From contig NC_065901.1 of NCBI RefSeq assembly GCF_905147045.1, forward strand, positions 930,001 through 994,000: a DNA stretch of 64,000 nucleotides, read 5' to 3'. The position numbers were made by a program, and so were the translations under genes. Source of the stretch: Nymphalis io. Taxonomy: Eukaryota > Arthropoda > Insecta > Lepidoptera > Nymphalidae. The notes under the pieces were generated by a model that saw only the letters and a program-made list of their open reading frames with translations, was not told the DNA's origin and made no database searches. Below, piece by piece: positions 29,871 through 39,601 of this stretch (position 1 is the stretch's first letter; each line of letters begins with the position of its first letter).

Positions 29871-32800
29871 TCATTCAACATAAAGTCTTGTCCTATTTTT
29901 ATGAACAGTTTTTTCTTTACCATTGACTAAAATTACAACATTCGGTGATAAATCTTTAACAACTGTATATGGACCTAAATATAATGGATCAAGTTTGCTA
30001 ATATTTTCATTTTTAACCAATACTAAGTCTCCTTGTTTATACTCCACTGGGTTTATACTTCTATCATATTTTATTTTTCTTAAAGTTTTACAATTTATGA
30101 GGTTTGTTTTAGCATCATTCTGTGACTTTTGTAACCGGTATTTTAGTTCTATTGCATAATCATCAAAATTGTAAATTGGATCTATTGTCGACCTAAGATT
30201 ACTTGGTAAGTTACATTGTTTGCCAAACACTAATTCGTATGGAGTAAATTTTGTACTCGAGTGTACAGAAGTGTTATACGAAAAACACCAGTAAGGAATC
30301 CATGAACTCCATTCCTGACTATGACTGTTAACTTGCATTCTTAAATAAAATGTTAAATGTTTATGACTATTTTCAAGTGATCCTAAGGTCTGATGGTGGA
30401 AGGCTGTAGACTGTAATTGACTTATATTTAAAATTTTACAAACCTCTTCCATTGTAGAATTTATAAATTCAGTTCCTCTATCGGTCACGATCTGCCGAGG
30501 GATGCCATATCTAAGTATAAAATTATTTACTAGAGTTGTAGCTATTGTGCGCGCATCCTTACCTGCTATCGGATATGCCTCGACATATTTGGTGAGGTCG
30601 CATTGGAGCGTTAAAATGTAATTATAATTATTATCTCTTGTCAATGGACCTACCAAATCTAAATAAATCTTATCAAAAGCTGAATTTCCACAGTCCGTTA
30701 TGGTCATAGGTTCTTTTATGGTATTTAAATATTTATAACGTTGACATTTACTACATTTTTTTACAAAAAGCTTAACATCATGCTCTAATCCTGACCAAAA
30801 ATATTTTTTACGAATGTTATTTAACATACGTCTTATTCCTGCGTGTCCGCTAGTGGGCAGGATATGATAATCGTTTAATATAACTCTTTTCGTATCGTCG
30901 TCTATAATTTTTGTAACTCCTTTAATTACGCATAAACGGGGTCCGGACCACTTACGCATTTTATTAATAACCTGAGCTAGCTCTTTAATTATTTGAAAAT
31001 TATTCTCATCTTTTATTACATATAACGTATTTATTTTTAAATCGATACAAAATGATTCCATTTCCCTCACAGAGACAGCTCGTGTACACTGGGATTGGGT
31101 AAACAGTTTCACAAAAATTGTACGATTTGACGACGAGTATGCATAATCACCACGCTCTAATGATACGCATTTTTTAAACTTTCTCCATTCTTCTTCATTC
31201 ACAAATACCAACTCCGTGTAATACTTCGGTAGTTTTAACATCTCTACAACTCTTGGGTGATCAGTCCAATCGTCAGTAGAAATATTAGAAACCGAAGTAG
31301 AATTACAAGGTTTTTCATCAAGCTTCTTCTTTCGTGCCCTTGTAAGTACTGACAAAATATGATCATTCATCGCCTTTAATTCTTCACTACTAATTTCTAT
31401 GCGTGACAATGCATCTGCAGCTACATTATCACACCCTTTCACATAAGTAACCTTAAAATCATACTCTTCAAGTATTAGCCGAAATTTTAACAATCTACTG
31501 GAAGGATCTGTCATATTGTATAAAAATATTAAGGGTCTATGATCCGTTTCTATAATGAACTTTCGTCCATAGAGATACGGTCTAAAATATTTAACAGACC
31601 AAACAATCGCTAAAAGCTCTTTCTCAATCGTTGGATACCTACGTTCAGCTTTATTTAAACTACGACTGGCGTAAGCTATTGGTCTACGATCAGCATTACA
31701 TAAAATCGAACCTATTGCATACCCTGAGGCGTCTGTCTGTAGTATAAATGTGTTATTATAATCGAAATTAGGATATTGTAATATTGGAGGGCTCATTAAC
31801 ATTTCTTTTAAAGTACTAAATGATTTTTGACAGTTTTTATCCCAATTAAATATTACATTTTTACGACATAAATCATTTAATGGAATACAGATTTGGGCGA
31901 AATTCGGAATAAACTTTCGATAATAGTTCGCAAAGGCTACAAATCGTTTGAGCTCGTCTACGTTTTTAGGAACCGGATAATTAATTAACGCCTTAATTTT
32001 TTCTGGATCTGGTTTAATGCCGTCCGCTGATACCACGTGTCCGAGGTATAAAATTTCTTTTCGAAGAAAATCGCACTTATCAGGATTTAATTTTAAATTA
32101 ACTTTTCTAAGCCTTGTTAAAATATCTAACAAATTTTTATTATGACTATCTAAATTTCTTCCGAAACAAATTAAATTATCCAAATATACAAAACATTTAT
32201 CGTAATTAAGTCCCGACATTGCTACTGTCATTAAGCGTGAAAATGAACCAGGACTGGTTTTCAAACCCATAGGCATACGGGTCATTTGATACTGGCCAGA
32301 CGGTGTTGTGAATGCGGTATATTTCCTACTGTCAGCATTTAGCTTCGTTTGATAATAAGCTTGTGTTAAATCTAATTGAGAAAAATAAATAGCTCCTGAA
32401 AGTGAGTCTAATATATCACTTATATTCGGAAGGGGAAATTTGTCATGCATTATACAATCATTTAATTTCCGAAAATCTATCACTAAACGCCAGCTTTTAT
32501 TATTATCTTCTGATTTTTTAGGTACTAATAGTACTGGGCTAGACCATTCGCTGTTAGCGGGTTCGATAATATCATTGGCCAACATTTTTTGAACTTGTTT
32601 TTCTATTTCATCACGTTGAGAAAACGGTAATCTATATTGTTTAGTATAGACCGGATTCGTATTAGCTTTTAGTTGTATATTTTGTTCGTAAAGATTACAC
32701 GTACCTAACTTGTCTCCTGGCAAGAAAAATACGTCAGCATATTTCGCACAAATACTTTGTATACTAATGCTTTCTTCTTTGTTCAAATGATTCAATTTAA

Positions 32801-33428
32801 TTAATGATAATAATTTCCGAACTCTTTTTCCGTCCAAATTTTCTTTGTTAAACGAACAAATATTATAATTCGATAATAAATCAATTTCAGGCCTAAAATA
32901 ACTAAGATTAATTTCTGTTTCGCGAGTATTTAAAATTTGAATAAATATTTTTCCCTCTTTCGGTTGACAGATACTTCCAGCGATAAATACACCTTCACAC
33001 AATTCTCTGGGAAATATAACACACGATTCATTCAAATAAGAATCAACTTGAAAAAACTTTTCACACCTCGGAGGTACCTTTATAAATGTATTTTTACCTA
33101 ATTTTCCTAAACCTAAGGAGAGCGTAATTGGTTTGTCGAAGCTATTTAAAGTAAATGTATTATTTTCGTAATTTAATACACAATTATAATTAGTTAAAAA
33201 TTCTTGTCCGATTAAACCATCTTGAATACAAGGCAAATTCTTTAAGACATAAAACTTATGTTTGAATTCTATTCCACATAAGGTAAACGGTATGTAAACA
33301 TAGCCCTCGGTGTACGAGGTGCCACCAATACCATTTACGGCTACGCGTTTTGGATGTATTGGAATATTCCTATCTCTTATTACATCGTATTTAATCACTG
33401 ACATCGAGGCGCCCGTGTCAACTAGCAT
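29871..33428 (-). CDS. pol: Pol polyprotein of gypsy element, RT motif YLDN
   Basis: 1,185 residues counted from the first Met; the frame is open further upstream to 33512. Aspartic protease: LVDTGAS at the start. RT (about 240-510): SPVLLVPKK, LDLTQAYYQTKL (motif A), then VYLDNLICFG at about 415-424, where YxDD is expected; the second Asp is Asn (residue 418). RNase H: QTDASG (about 564), EKELLAIVW and ETDHRPL. Integrase: H-x6-H and CSKC zinc site (about 852-890), then catalytic LDLVGP, VTDRGTEF and SLENSH with exactly 35 residues between the second Asp and Glu. A GPY/F module (LGPYTVV) ends the protein. Everything but the RT active site looks intact, so this copy could not reverse-transcribe with its own enzyme. 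Confidence 0.95.
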   Translation of the reverse strand: MLVDTGASMSVIKYDVIRDRNIPIHPKRVAVNGIGGTSYTEGYVYIPFTLCGIEFKHKFYVLKNLPCIQDGLIGQEFLTNYNCVLNYENNTFTLNSFDKPITLSLGLGKLGKNTFIKVPPRCEKFFQVDSYLNESCVIFPRELCEGVFIAGSICQPKEGKIFIQILNTRETEINLSYFRPEIDLLSNYNICSFNKENLDGKRVRKLLSLIKLNHLNKEESISIQSICAKYADVFFLPGDKLGTCNLYEQNIQLKANTNPVYTKQYRLPFSQRDEIEKQVQKMLANDIIEPANSEWSSPVLLVPKKSEDNNKSWRLVIDFRKLNDCIMHDKFPLPNISDILDSLSGAIYFSQLDLTQAYYQTKLNADSRKYTAFTTPSGQYQMTRMPMGLKTSPGSFSRLMTVAMSGLNYDKCFVYLDNLICFGRNLDSHNKNLLDILTRLRKVNLKLNPDKCDFLRKEILYLGHVVSADGIKPDPEKIKALINYPVPKNVDELKRFVAFANYYRKFIPNFAQICIPLNDLCRKNVIFNWDKNCQKSFSTLKEMLMSPPILQYPNFDYNNTFILQTDASGYAIGSILCNADRRPIAYASRSLNKAERRYPTIEKELLAIVWSVKYFRPYLYGRKFIIETDHRPLIFLYNMTDPSSRLLKFRLILEEYDFKVTYVKGCDNVAADALSRIEISSEELKAMNDHILSVLTRARKKKLDEKPCNSTSVSNISTDDWTDHPRVVEMLKLPKYYTELVFVNEEEWRKFKKCVSLERGDYAYSSSNRTIFVKLFTQSQCTRAVSVREMESFCIDLKINTLYVIKDENNFQIIKELAQVINKMRKWSGPRLCVIKGVTKIIDDDTKRVILNDYHILPTSGHAGIRRMLNNIRKKYFWSGLEHDVKLFVKKCSKCQRYKYLNTIKEPMTITDCGNSAFDKIYLDLVGPLTRDNNYNYILTLQCDLTKYVEAYPIAGKDARTIATTLVNNFILRYGIPRQIVTDRGTEFINSTMEEVCKILNISQLQSTAFHHQTLGSLENSHKHLTFYLRMQVNSHSQEWSSWIPYWCFSYNTSVHSSTKFTPYELVFGKQCNLPSNLRSTIDPIYNFDDYAIELKYRLQKSQNDAKTNLINCKTLRKIKYDRSINPVEYKQGDLVLVKNENISKLDPLYLGPYTVVKDLSPNVVILVNGKEKTVHKNRTRLYVE

Positions 33429-33495
33429 TCTATATTTGGTACCTAATATTGTAAACTCTACGAAATTATTATATGTATTGCATGCTAGAATAAAG

Positions 33496-33515
33496 TTAGG
33501 ATCGAAAAAACTCTA
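33496..33515 (-). other. Gag-pol +1 frameshift window
   Basis: The pol frame is blocked by TAG at 33513-33515 and the gag frame ends with TAA at 33496-33498. Any ribosomal shift must therefore happen within these 20 bases, which contain a run of six U followed by a CGA codon. Pol codons start one base downstream of gag codons (+1, or -2). Confidence 0.55.
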
Positions 33516-34389
33516 AGTTTTGGTTATTTTCCGAAGTAGTAACCTGTATATCGTTTTGGGATTGATTCATAAGATACCCATGCTGTTTTCTTCCGTTATT
33601 ATTTCTACCTCGCGATACTGCACGTTCAAAATTATGTCCGCGTCCTCGAGAATTACTTGTGGATCCTCTATTGTTTCCTCGGTGGTATAAACTAGATGTT
33701 TGATTCGGCATCGGCCTAAATGAACGATTTGGCGTGTAATGTTGGCGTGCGTTGTTTAATACTCGACCTCTACTATGCCCCCTATAAGATGGTTGGTACT
33801 TACCTCGATGTTGAGTCGTGAAAATCGTTCCAGCTGATGTAAAAGAGCCTTGACGCGACAGTTCCTCGTCTTTGGCTGCTCTTATAACATCTTTCAGCTC
33901 TGAGTAGTTGCGGGCCGCTAAAATAGTGCTTAATCGACTGTTCCTCAAACCTTCGGTGAATCGCTGTATTGCTAATTTTTCGTTTACGGGTCTCAATATT
34001 TTAAACGCGTTATCGTCACCGTTAGCTTGGGAAATAGTCAATTCAACAAATAAATCCTCAAGTTTCTTACCAAATTCCTCAATACTCTGCGAACCTTGTC
34101 TAGATTTTAACATTTCTATTTGTAGTGCCGTGGCTGACTGCTTAGTCAACAGATTATTTTTCATGTCGGCAATAAGTTCTGTGGAAGATTCATAGTTAGA
34201 TAACAAACGTAATTTGGCATTTTTAGTTAAACGCGTTTTAAGGACAAAAGAAATAAGTAACTGTTCATGTTCTTTCCTAATGGTTTGGCTATAGAATTCG
34301 ATACAATCTATTAATTTTTTAGTAACTTCTTCATCTCCTGTCATAATAGGTAGAAGAGAAGTAGCAGTTTTCATGTCAAAGTCAGTCAT
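33496..34389 (-). CDS. gag: Gag protein of gypsy element
   Basis: 297 residues. The N-terminal two thirds form a helix-rich capsid-like region (LIDCIEFYSQTIRKEHEQ ... EMLKSRQGSQSIEEFGKKL ... FTEGLRNSRLSTILAA), typical of gypsy Gag. The C-terminal third has no CCHC zinc knuckle. Instead it has many Arg-Gly pairs (RGKYQPSYRGHSRGR, GNNRGSTSNSRGRG, SRGRNNNGRKQHG), which could bind RNA. The frame may lack its original N-terminus (see 34483-34634). Pol lies one base forward in phase and overlaps the end, so Gag-Pol needs frameshifting. Confidence 0.85.
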   Translation of the reverse strand: MTDFDMKTATSLLPIMTGDEEVTKKLIDCIEFYSQTIRKEHEQLLISFVLKTRLTKNAKLRLLSNYESSTELIADMKNNLLTKQSATALQIEMLKSRQGSQSIEEFGKKLEDLFVELTISQANGDDNAFKILRPVNEKLAIQRFTEGLRNSRLSTILAARNYSELKDVIRAAKDEELSRQGSFTSAGTIFTTQHRGKYQPSYRGHSRGRVLNNARQHYTPNRSFRPMPNQTSSLYHRGNNRGSTSNSRGRGHNFERAVSRGRNNNGRKQHGYLMNQSQNDIQVTTSENNQNLEFFRS

Positions 34390-34482
34390 GGTGCTAAAAT
34401 CTTGGTCACTAACTAAACAAGTTGTTTGAATTTTTTGATAAAACGATTCAATTTCTTCGCAAGCAACTAATAAGTAATTTAT

Positions 34483-34634
34483 CTATTCCTTTTTTATATA
34501 CCCTTTAGATGCATTAAAGTTTAACTCGTCACGATATTTTATATATTCGTCATATAAACTTTTTGCCTCTAAATATTTCTGTTCTAACAACTTTAAGAAA
34601 CATAATATAATATTTAGTACCGAAAAATAACAAA
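34483..34634 (-). pseudogene. Upstream part of gag frame, cut by TAG
   Basis: In the same frame as gag, the sequence upstream of a TAG at 34483-34485 stays open to about 34634. It reads as a charged, helix-like stretch (LLEQKYLEAKSLYDEYIKYR). The frame is also open from the TAG down to the gag ATG. This suggests the original gag started further upstream and that this copy lost its N-terminus to a nonsense mutation. No in-frame ATG was found in the upstream piece, so a second lesion or another start is needed. Confidence 0.5.
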
Positions 34635-34804
34635 AAATGGCTTAAAAATATACACTTAAAAATAATGATAAAATATGAATAAATCTATTGTCTATAATAC
34701 CATAACACCTTTGCTGATGACACTATTTCACTTCTCCTTTTATATATTTTTCACACTTTTACACTCCTATTTTTTTTATAAGCATCTATTGATGCGTCTC
34801 CAGG

Positions 34805-35086
34805 CTAAACGACACGTTCCTGATTTATTTCTCCAGTCTCTGGTCCACGCCTCGAACGTCTGAAAGCGCTCCTGGCCATCTCCTGACGCATCCAGTTTAT
34901 GTGGCAGCGTTTATATAATTTATATATGGCAAACTTTGCCCCCAAAATTAAAAGTAAAAGAAAAATACCCAAAATTATATTTGTCACTTTCTGATTTTGG
35001 TGTATTAGTTCCACGTCGACCGAATTCACGCCTCCTGCGGCATTTTGTGCAATCACAATTTGTTCTTTACTTTGTTCTTTGCCCAT
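34805..35086 (-). CDS. Leader ORF of gypsy element: small myristoylated membrane protein
   Basis: 93 residues from a genuine ATG, the first ORF after the primer site and before gag. It begins MGKEQS, which fits an N-myristoylation signal (Gly2, Ser6). A hydrophilic stretch with AQNAAGG is followed by one hydrophobic segment of about 20 residues (TNIILGIFLLLLILGAKFAI, about 35-55). The rest is a strongly basic tail (KLYKRC, FRRSRRG). So it predicts a single-pass or doubly anchored membrane protein with a positive tail. It is not gag, pol or a normal env in size or position. Function unknown. It might target particles to membranes or act in RNA handling, which is speculation. Its intact frame in a recent copy suggests selection in the family. 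Confidence 0.7.
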   Translation of the reverse strand: MGKEQSKEQIVIAQNAAGGVNSVDVELIHQNQKVTNIILGIFLLLLILGAKFAIYKLYKRCHINWMRQEMARSAFRRSRRGPETGEINQERVV

Positions 35087-35203
35087 TTTGTATTATGACG
35101 CTACTAACGTTCGAACAATTAAATACACGAATGTCCAATATTACACAGAGCGACATTATATTGTTATACTGCACTTCGTTAGAACCCGAAACCAAACCTT
35201 AAA

Positions 35204-35217
35204 TGGCAGGGTCGCCA
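35204..35217 (-). other. Primer-binding site, tRNA-Arg-like
   Basis: The minus strand reads TGGCGACCCTGCCA immediately after the LTR end. Its complement, tggcagggtcgcca, looks like the 3' end of an arginine tRNA with CCA added. No spacer separates it from the LTR. Confidence 0.7.
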
Positions 35218-35320
35218 TGTAAGGACGGGACTAGGTAAATAAAGTAGATGTTTAAGGTTTGAAGATAAATTTATTACTGCTCTCAATACCATGTGTCAGC
35301 TGCTTATATACTACACTACA
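35218..35320 (-). repeat. 5' LTR of gypsy element
   Basis: Identical to the other LTR. On the minus strand it holds a TATA-like tatataag (35303-35310) and, only ~30 bases later, AATAAA (35270-35275). Promoter and poly(A) signal are therefore packed very tightly. Confidence 0.97.
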
Positions 35321-36604
35321 TTAAGACATTTACAAAAATGTGATAAATGAAAATGAAGTCATCGTAAATGAACACACTACAATCACACTTCCTCTTAAAA
35401 CAATAAATTACGCATAAGTTTGCCGTTCACACAAACATCCATTAAATCGGGCAACACCGAAATGTTGCATTCATTGCGCGATATAATTAGAATTTGCTTT
35501 TGTCTATCAAAATATTTTTAATTGGTTATAGCGTTGGAAAATACTGTAGTATGTTATTACGAGCTCAAAGGCGTGTATTTGCCTAATGGATAAAGATAAA
35601 AGCGAGCGCTATCGGGCGATCGCAGCGTAATTAGAGGGGCGAAGCCGCTGTGCCTTGCCTCTTCCTTAACATGCCACTTAAACGTATACTGCCTTCTCAC
35701 ATGTCTTATTATGAAAGCGCCAGGAATTGCACCAAATGATGCTGATATAATATATATGTTACATACGCTTGTTTATTTGTTTCATTTTGTTACCTAATAA
35801 GTACCATTCGACTATAATAAGTATTGAAAATTTAAGGAAAACGTATATGAATTTGCATGTTTCAAATATTGTTTTTTTAATTTATATTTTTTTATGGATT
35901 ACAAACACTAAAGCTCGTTAATAACTACCTATAAGAAAAAGAAATTCGGTTAACAGAAGAAGGTATAGAACTGTTTTGTCTTTGCCTCTTAAAATGTAGA
36001 TATACGTGTAAAATATATAAGATAGATAAATTAAGTACGACTTAGATCCTTAGATTGTTGTTGTAACCCTTAGATTTATTTATAAAAGTAAACAGTTATT
36101 GAGCTAATTATATGAATGTGGAACGCATCTTAATTGCATAGATAATAATTGAAAGTGTATTTCAGTGTAGGTATACTTTAACCAATCAAATGTATTCTTA
36201 AAGAATCAAGATTTCAGGGTTCGTCAGTACACAAAGACAAATAAATACACTCGAAAATGATTTTTACATGTCGCAATTTATTTTTATAATACAAATTTTA
36301 TTGTATCATCTAAGAGTACCTTATAATATATTATAAATACATGCACATTATATAACAGTGATGTGAGGAAATGCAGGATTACTTCCGTACGTGAGTGCGG
36401 TGCTTTTAGTGAAATTGCCCTATAAATATTCAGAAAGTTGAAAAAAATAATTAATAACACACTATCGCGAGACGTTAATTGCAATTTGCCGGTGCATTAA
36501 TGTTTTGTTAAGTGTTCCCTTTATTTAGGTACGACGTTATTACGTTGTAAGCGTATTTAAAATAGGTTGTCTATGTGTAGAGTATCATCAAAGATCTAAA
36601 CTAA

Positions 36605-36765
36605 TATTATATGCGAAAGTAGCTCTGCCTGTCTGTTACGCTTTAACGGTTAAGCCACTTAACCGTTTATATTGAAATTTAGTATGAAGCAAACTTGTAC
36701 CCCAATGAAAGATAGGCAATTGTTATACGTAAGCCCTATCATGCGGACGAAGCCGCAGGCAAAAA
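36605..36765 (+). mobile_element. Helitron-like (Lep1-type) element
   Basis: 'ctaatattatatgcgaaagtagctctgcctgtctgttacgcttt ... aatttagtatgaagcaaacttgtaccccaatgaaagatagg ... gcggacgaagccgcaggca' has the full order of the small non-autonomous Helitrons of Lepidoptera. The sister copy is at 52376-52540. The final CTAGT is missing. Confidence 0.6.
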
Positions 36766-36884
36766 TTAATATAAAATAAATAAAATTTATTTTTTGTGAG
36801 GTAATCACAGATACAAGATTCACATCTTAGTTCGCATGTCTGTCAGAGCATCGATCGTGTGAATAATGCTTAACATTTCTTATG

Positions 36885-36940
36885 GCGCTGATCAAGTGGC
36901 AATGGTCACCACATACCATCAAGAGACACGTTTGTCAGAC
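36885..36940 (-). repeat. Interspersed repeat A, fragment
   Basis: 'atggtcaccacataccatcaagagacacgtttgtc' resembles the reverse of the repeat A start ('gtgaccacttaccatcaggtggccc'). Confidence 0.35.
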
Positions 36941-37407
36941 AGTCTTTCGATTTTAAAGTGTCGAAAAAACCTTTTGTTTACGAATCTACGATATGCGAAT
37001 TGGAAAATATATTTTATATAATTAATACCCTTTATTTTGTATATTACGTTACAGTCATATTATTAATATTATATTATTTTTTCAGCATATTAAAACAAAC
37101 AAAAATATTTAAACAAATCAAACGAGATTAGAATCAAAAAGCGTGTCGGAGACTTTTTGGCTTCGATTGAAAATGAGTTTTCATAACTTTAGGTAAGCTT
37201 TAGATTCGTATCGTTACCAACTTCCCACTGAACCAAGTCATTCTGGCATATCGTGCAGTTTTACGAAGTTACAAACAAACAAACATGCACCCAATGAGGG
37301 TCGTAAAGGCATCGGTTAGCAACCTTTAATATTTCTTGTATCAAGTTTTCAAAATAATAAATCTGAACAAATTAACTTTACTATGATTAAAGTAGAGTGA
37401 TATGTAA

Positions 37408-37640
37408 CTAGCGCTTTATCCGCGACTTCGCTCGCGTGATAATATAGAATTGCTAAATATCAATTTTCATAAAATAATGGATTTTCATACAAACCTTCAT
37501 CCCCTTTATCAGGGGGTAAAATTTTTAAAAATCCTTAGTGCTAACCTACTATGTAAAAGGAACCCGTTTCCAAATTTACACGGTGCAAGCCTCAATCGTT
37601 TGGGCTGAGTGTTGATATCTAAGTCAGTCAGTTATTATAT
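37408..37640 (-). mobile_element. Helitron-like fragment, reverse
   Basis: It starts 'actagcgctttatccgcgacttcgctcgcgt', the reverse of a CTAGT-type Helitron 3' end with its palindromic 'gcgaagtcgcgg' subterminal block. It ends in 'gtttgggctgagtg' and 'gtcagtcagt'. Identification is by family style only. Confidence 0.5.
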
Positions 37641-38784
37641 ATAAAATAATATAAATACTACTCGGATATGGTCCATTTCCCGCTTGTATGATCTCATCGT
37701 TCAATATCATTTAACATATTTTTTGACTTTGTTTGAATGTGTTTCGTTTTTAAAAATATGGTAAGTTAACATTTTACTGCAACGCAAATACCATATTTCG
37801 TCTTAAGTAAAAAGTTTAGAGTTTTTTCCAACACGCTATTTCACTGCGGTTTCGTGTATACACCTATGGCAGAATATACTTCCTTCGCTTCCGATTTTCC
37901 GAAATTAAGCACATGAAAAATCTGTGTTTCTTAATTGAACTGGAATCCCCCTTCTGTTGGCTTAAATTGTATTCACTTATATTGTATCTCGATAAAAATG
38001 GAATGAAAATATATAAACTAAAATGTTTAATATAAATAAATAAACCGAATGTTATGAACACCAAAACGTAAATGGAAGGCATGATTTGACACTTTCTTAC
38101 GAATGTTTTAGGAAACGCCGGCGGTCGCTCCGTTACCCAAGAGGCTAATACAAAGTCACCGATGCCTAATTGTCACGTTTTCACATAGAAATTACGATTT
38201 AATTCCACACTTTCAATAATAACCCAAATATATTAAGTTATTTATTTTGTCCTCTTTGTCGGTGAAAGGAAACCGATGGACTAATAGTTTTTTATAACAA
38301 ATAATAGAGTTTCGAAACGTAAGCTGACGAGACTACACGAGGCTTTATGTAACCAATACAAATAATAATGGTCCATTAATTATTATTTGTTGAGGACATA
38401 TATCAGCACAAGAAAATTTCACAAAAGCTGTCCCTAATTATAATTAAAATGCTTATAAGTACACATACATACCTATGTATGTATGTGATTTAATTATTAT
38501 TGGTAACTGCCCAGCTGGGCCAGTGGCTACGGTTAAATCTTGGACTGATAAAAATTGTGGGGTTTTTCTGATAAGAAATTCTTAGTAGCTTTTTTTCATT
38601 TTTTTTTCTTTCTTGTTATGTTTGACGACTTATCGTTTTAATTCGTTCTTATTGTATATAGAATGTATTTATATTATAAACTTGTAATTTGATATGTATT
38701 GATAATATAATTTATTTTATATTTACATTTATTTATTAGATTTTTTTTTAATTATAGATTAATGTTATTTTATTTATTATTACA

Positions 38785-38960
38785 GCACCACCTACCTCAT
38801 ATCCTATGAGTTATTACTTACACCGTTGGTTGCCTGGAAGAGATCGCTATGTAGCGATAAAGTCGCCAAAATTGTATGCTACTTTTGTTTAGGCTGTATC
38901 CATGTTTTGTATTTTTTTTCTCTTTGTGGTGTACAATAAAGTATAAAGTAAAGTAAAGTA
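38785..38960 (+). repeat. LINE 3'-end fragment
   Basis: 'ggttgcctggaagagatcgctatgtagcgataaagtcgcc ... tctttgtggtgtacaataaagta' is, from memory, the 3' end of a common lepidopteran non-LTR element. It ends in an ataaagta/aagta repeat tail. No coding part remains. Confidence 0.55.
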
Positions 38961-39219
38961 CCGATAATACTATGAACTTAATAAGTTTTAAATTCCTTAT
39001 ACGTAGCATTGATGGTTTATAATTGCTTTGCGGTTTTAACAGCTATGTTTAACTTTTCATATTAATAAATTTAAATCTCATGTTAAAAAAGGCTTTAATA
39101 AATAAGGCATATTACTCAACAAGATTATATAAGTGAGTGAGGTGTCAGTATTTGTTGATTTCCAAGCAAAATTTCCATAAATTTTATTGTAACCTTGAAT
39201 GACTAAGTAAAACGGTGAT

Positions 39220-39345
39220 AATGAGTAACTACTGCGTTTCTTGCCGTTTCTCCTCCGTAGAATGTACATTCCGAAACGCTGGTAGCTTTAAATTAAATTA
39301 AATACTGTAAAATGACTATTTGAAAGTGAGCTTACTTAAAAAAAA
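39220..39345 (+). repeat. LINE 3'-end fragment, second family
   Basis: 'gtttcttgccgtttctcctccgtagaatgtacattccgaaacgctggtagctt' followed by 'tatttgaaagtgagcttactt' is the forward version of the fragments at 5665-5758 and 42065-42480. A short attg tandem run follows at 39347-39367. Confidence 0.55.
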
Positions 39346-39394
39346 ATAATTGATTGATTGATTGATTACATTTTTAAACAAGGTACATTTCGTA

Positions 39395-39601
39395 TTTCCA
39401 AGGTGGCAATGACGGCGTAAGTGATGGTTAATATTTCTTACAGTGCCAATAACAATCAGATGGACTATTTGTCAGTATAAGTTTTTCAATCAGGTTGAAA
39501 TTTCACACTTACTACTAATCCACCACCAACCCGCAGTAGAAGAAAGCGGTAGTACGCTCCAAGCCTCCTCCTCAAAAAGAGGGGAGGCCGGCTGTTACTT
39601 T
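39395..39601. repeat. Repeat A (reverse) joined to SINE B tail (forward)
   Basis: The left part ('ccaaggtggcaatgacggcgtaagtgatggttaatatttcttacagtgcc') is decayed repeat A in reverse. The right part ('ccaccaacccgcag ... cctcctcaaaaagaggggaggcc') is the tail of family B. Both are old. Confidence 0.5.

Larger units (their letters stand above)
29546..35320 (-). mobile_element. Ty3/gypsy LTR retrotransposon (mdg1/412-like), 5,775 bp
   Basis: A complete element read on the minus strand. Two identical 103-bp LTRs (TG...CA) are flanked by the 4-bp target duplication ttaa (29542-29545 and 35321-35324). Internal order is: primer-binding site next to the 5' LTR (35204-35217), leader ORF (34805-35086), gag (33496-34389, with an older upstream part cut by TAG at 34483), and pol (29871-33428: protease, RT, RNase H, integrase). 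The 220 bases between pol and the 3' LTR have no env. Domain order RT-RNaseH-integrase is that of Ty3/gypsy. The tRNA-Arg-like primer site and protein style suggest the mdg1/412 group, which is an inference. Identical LTRs mean a recent insertion. RT carries a damaging YLDN change. Confidence 0.97.
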
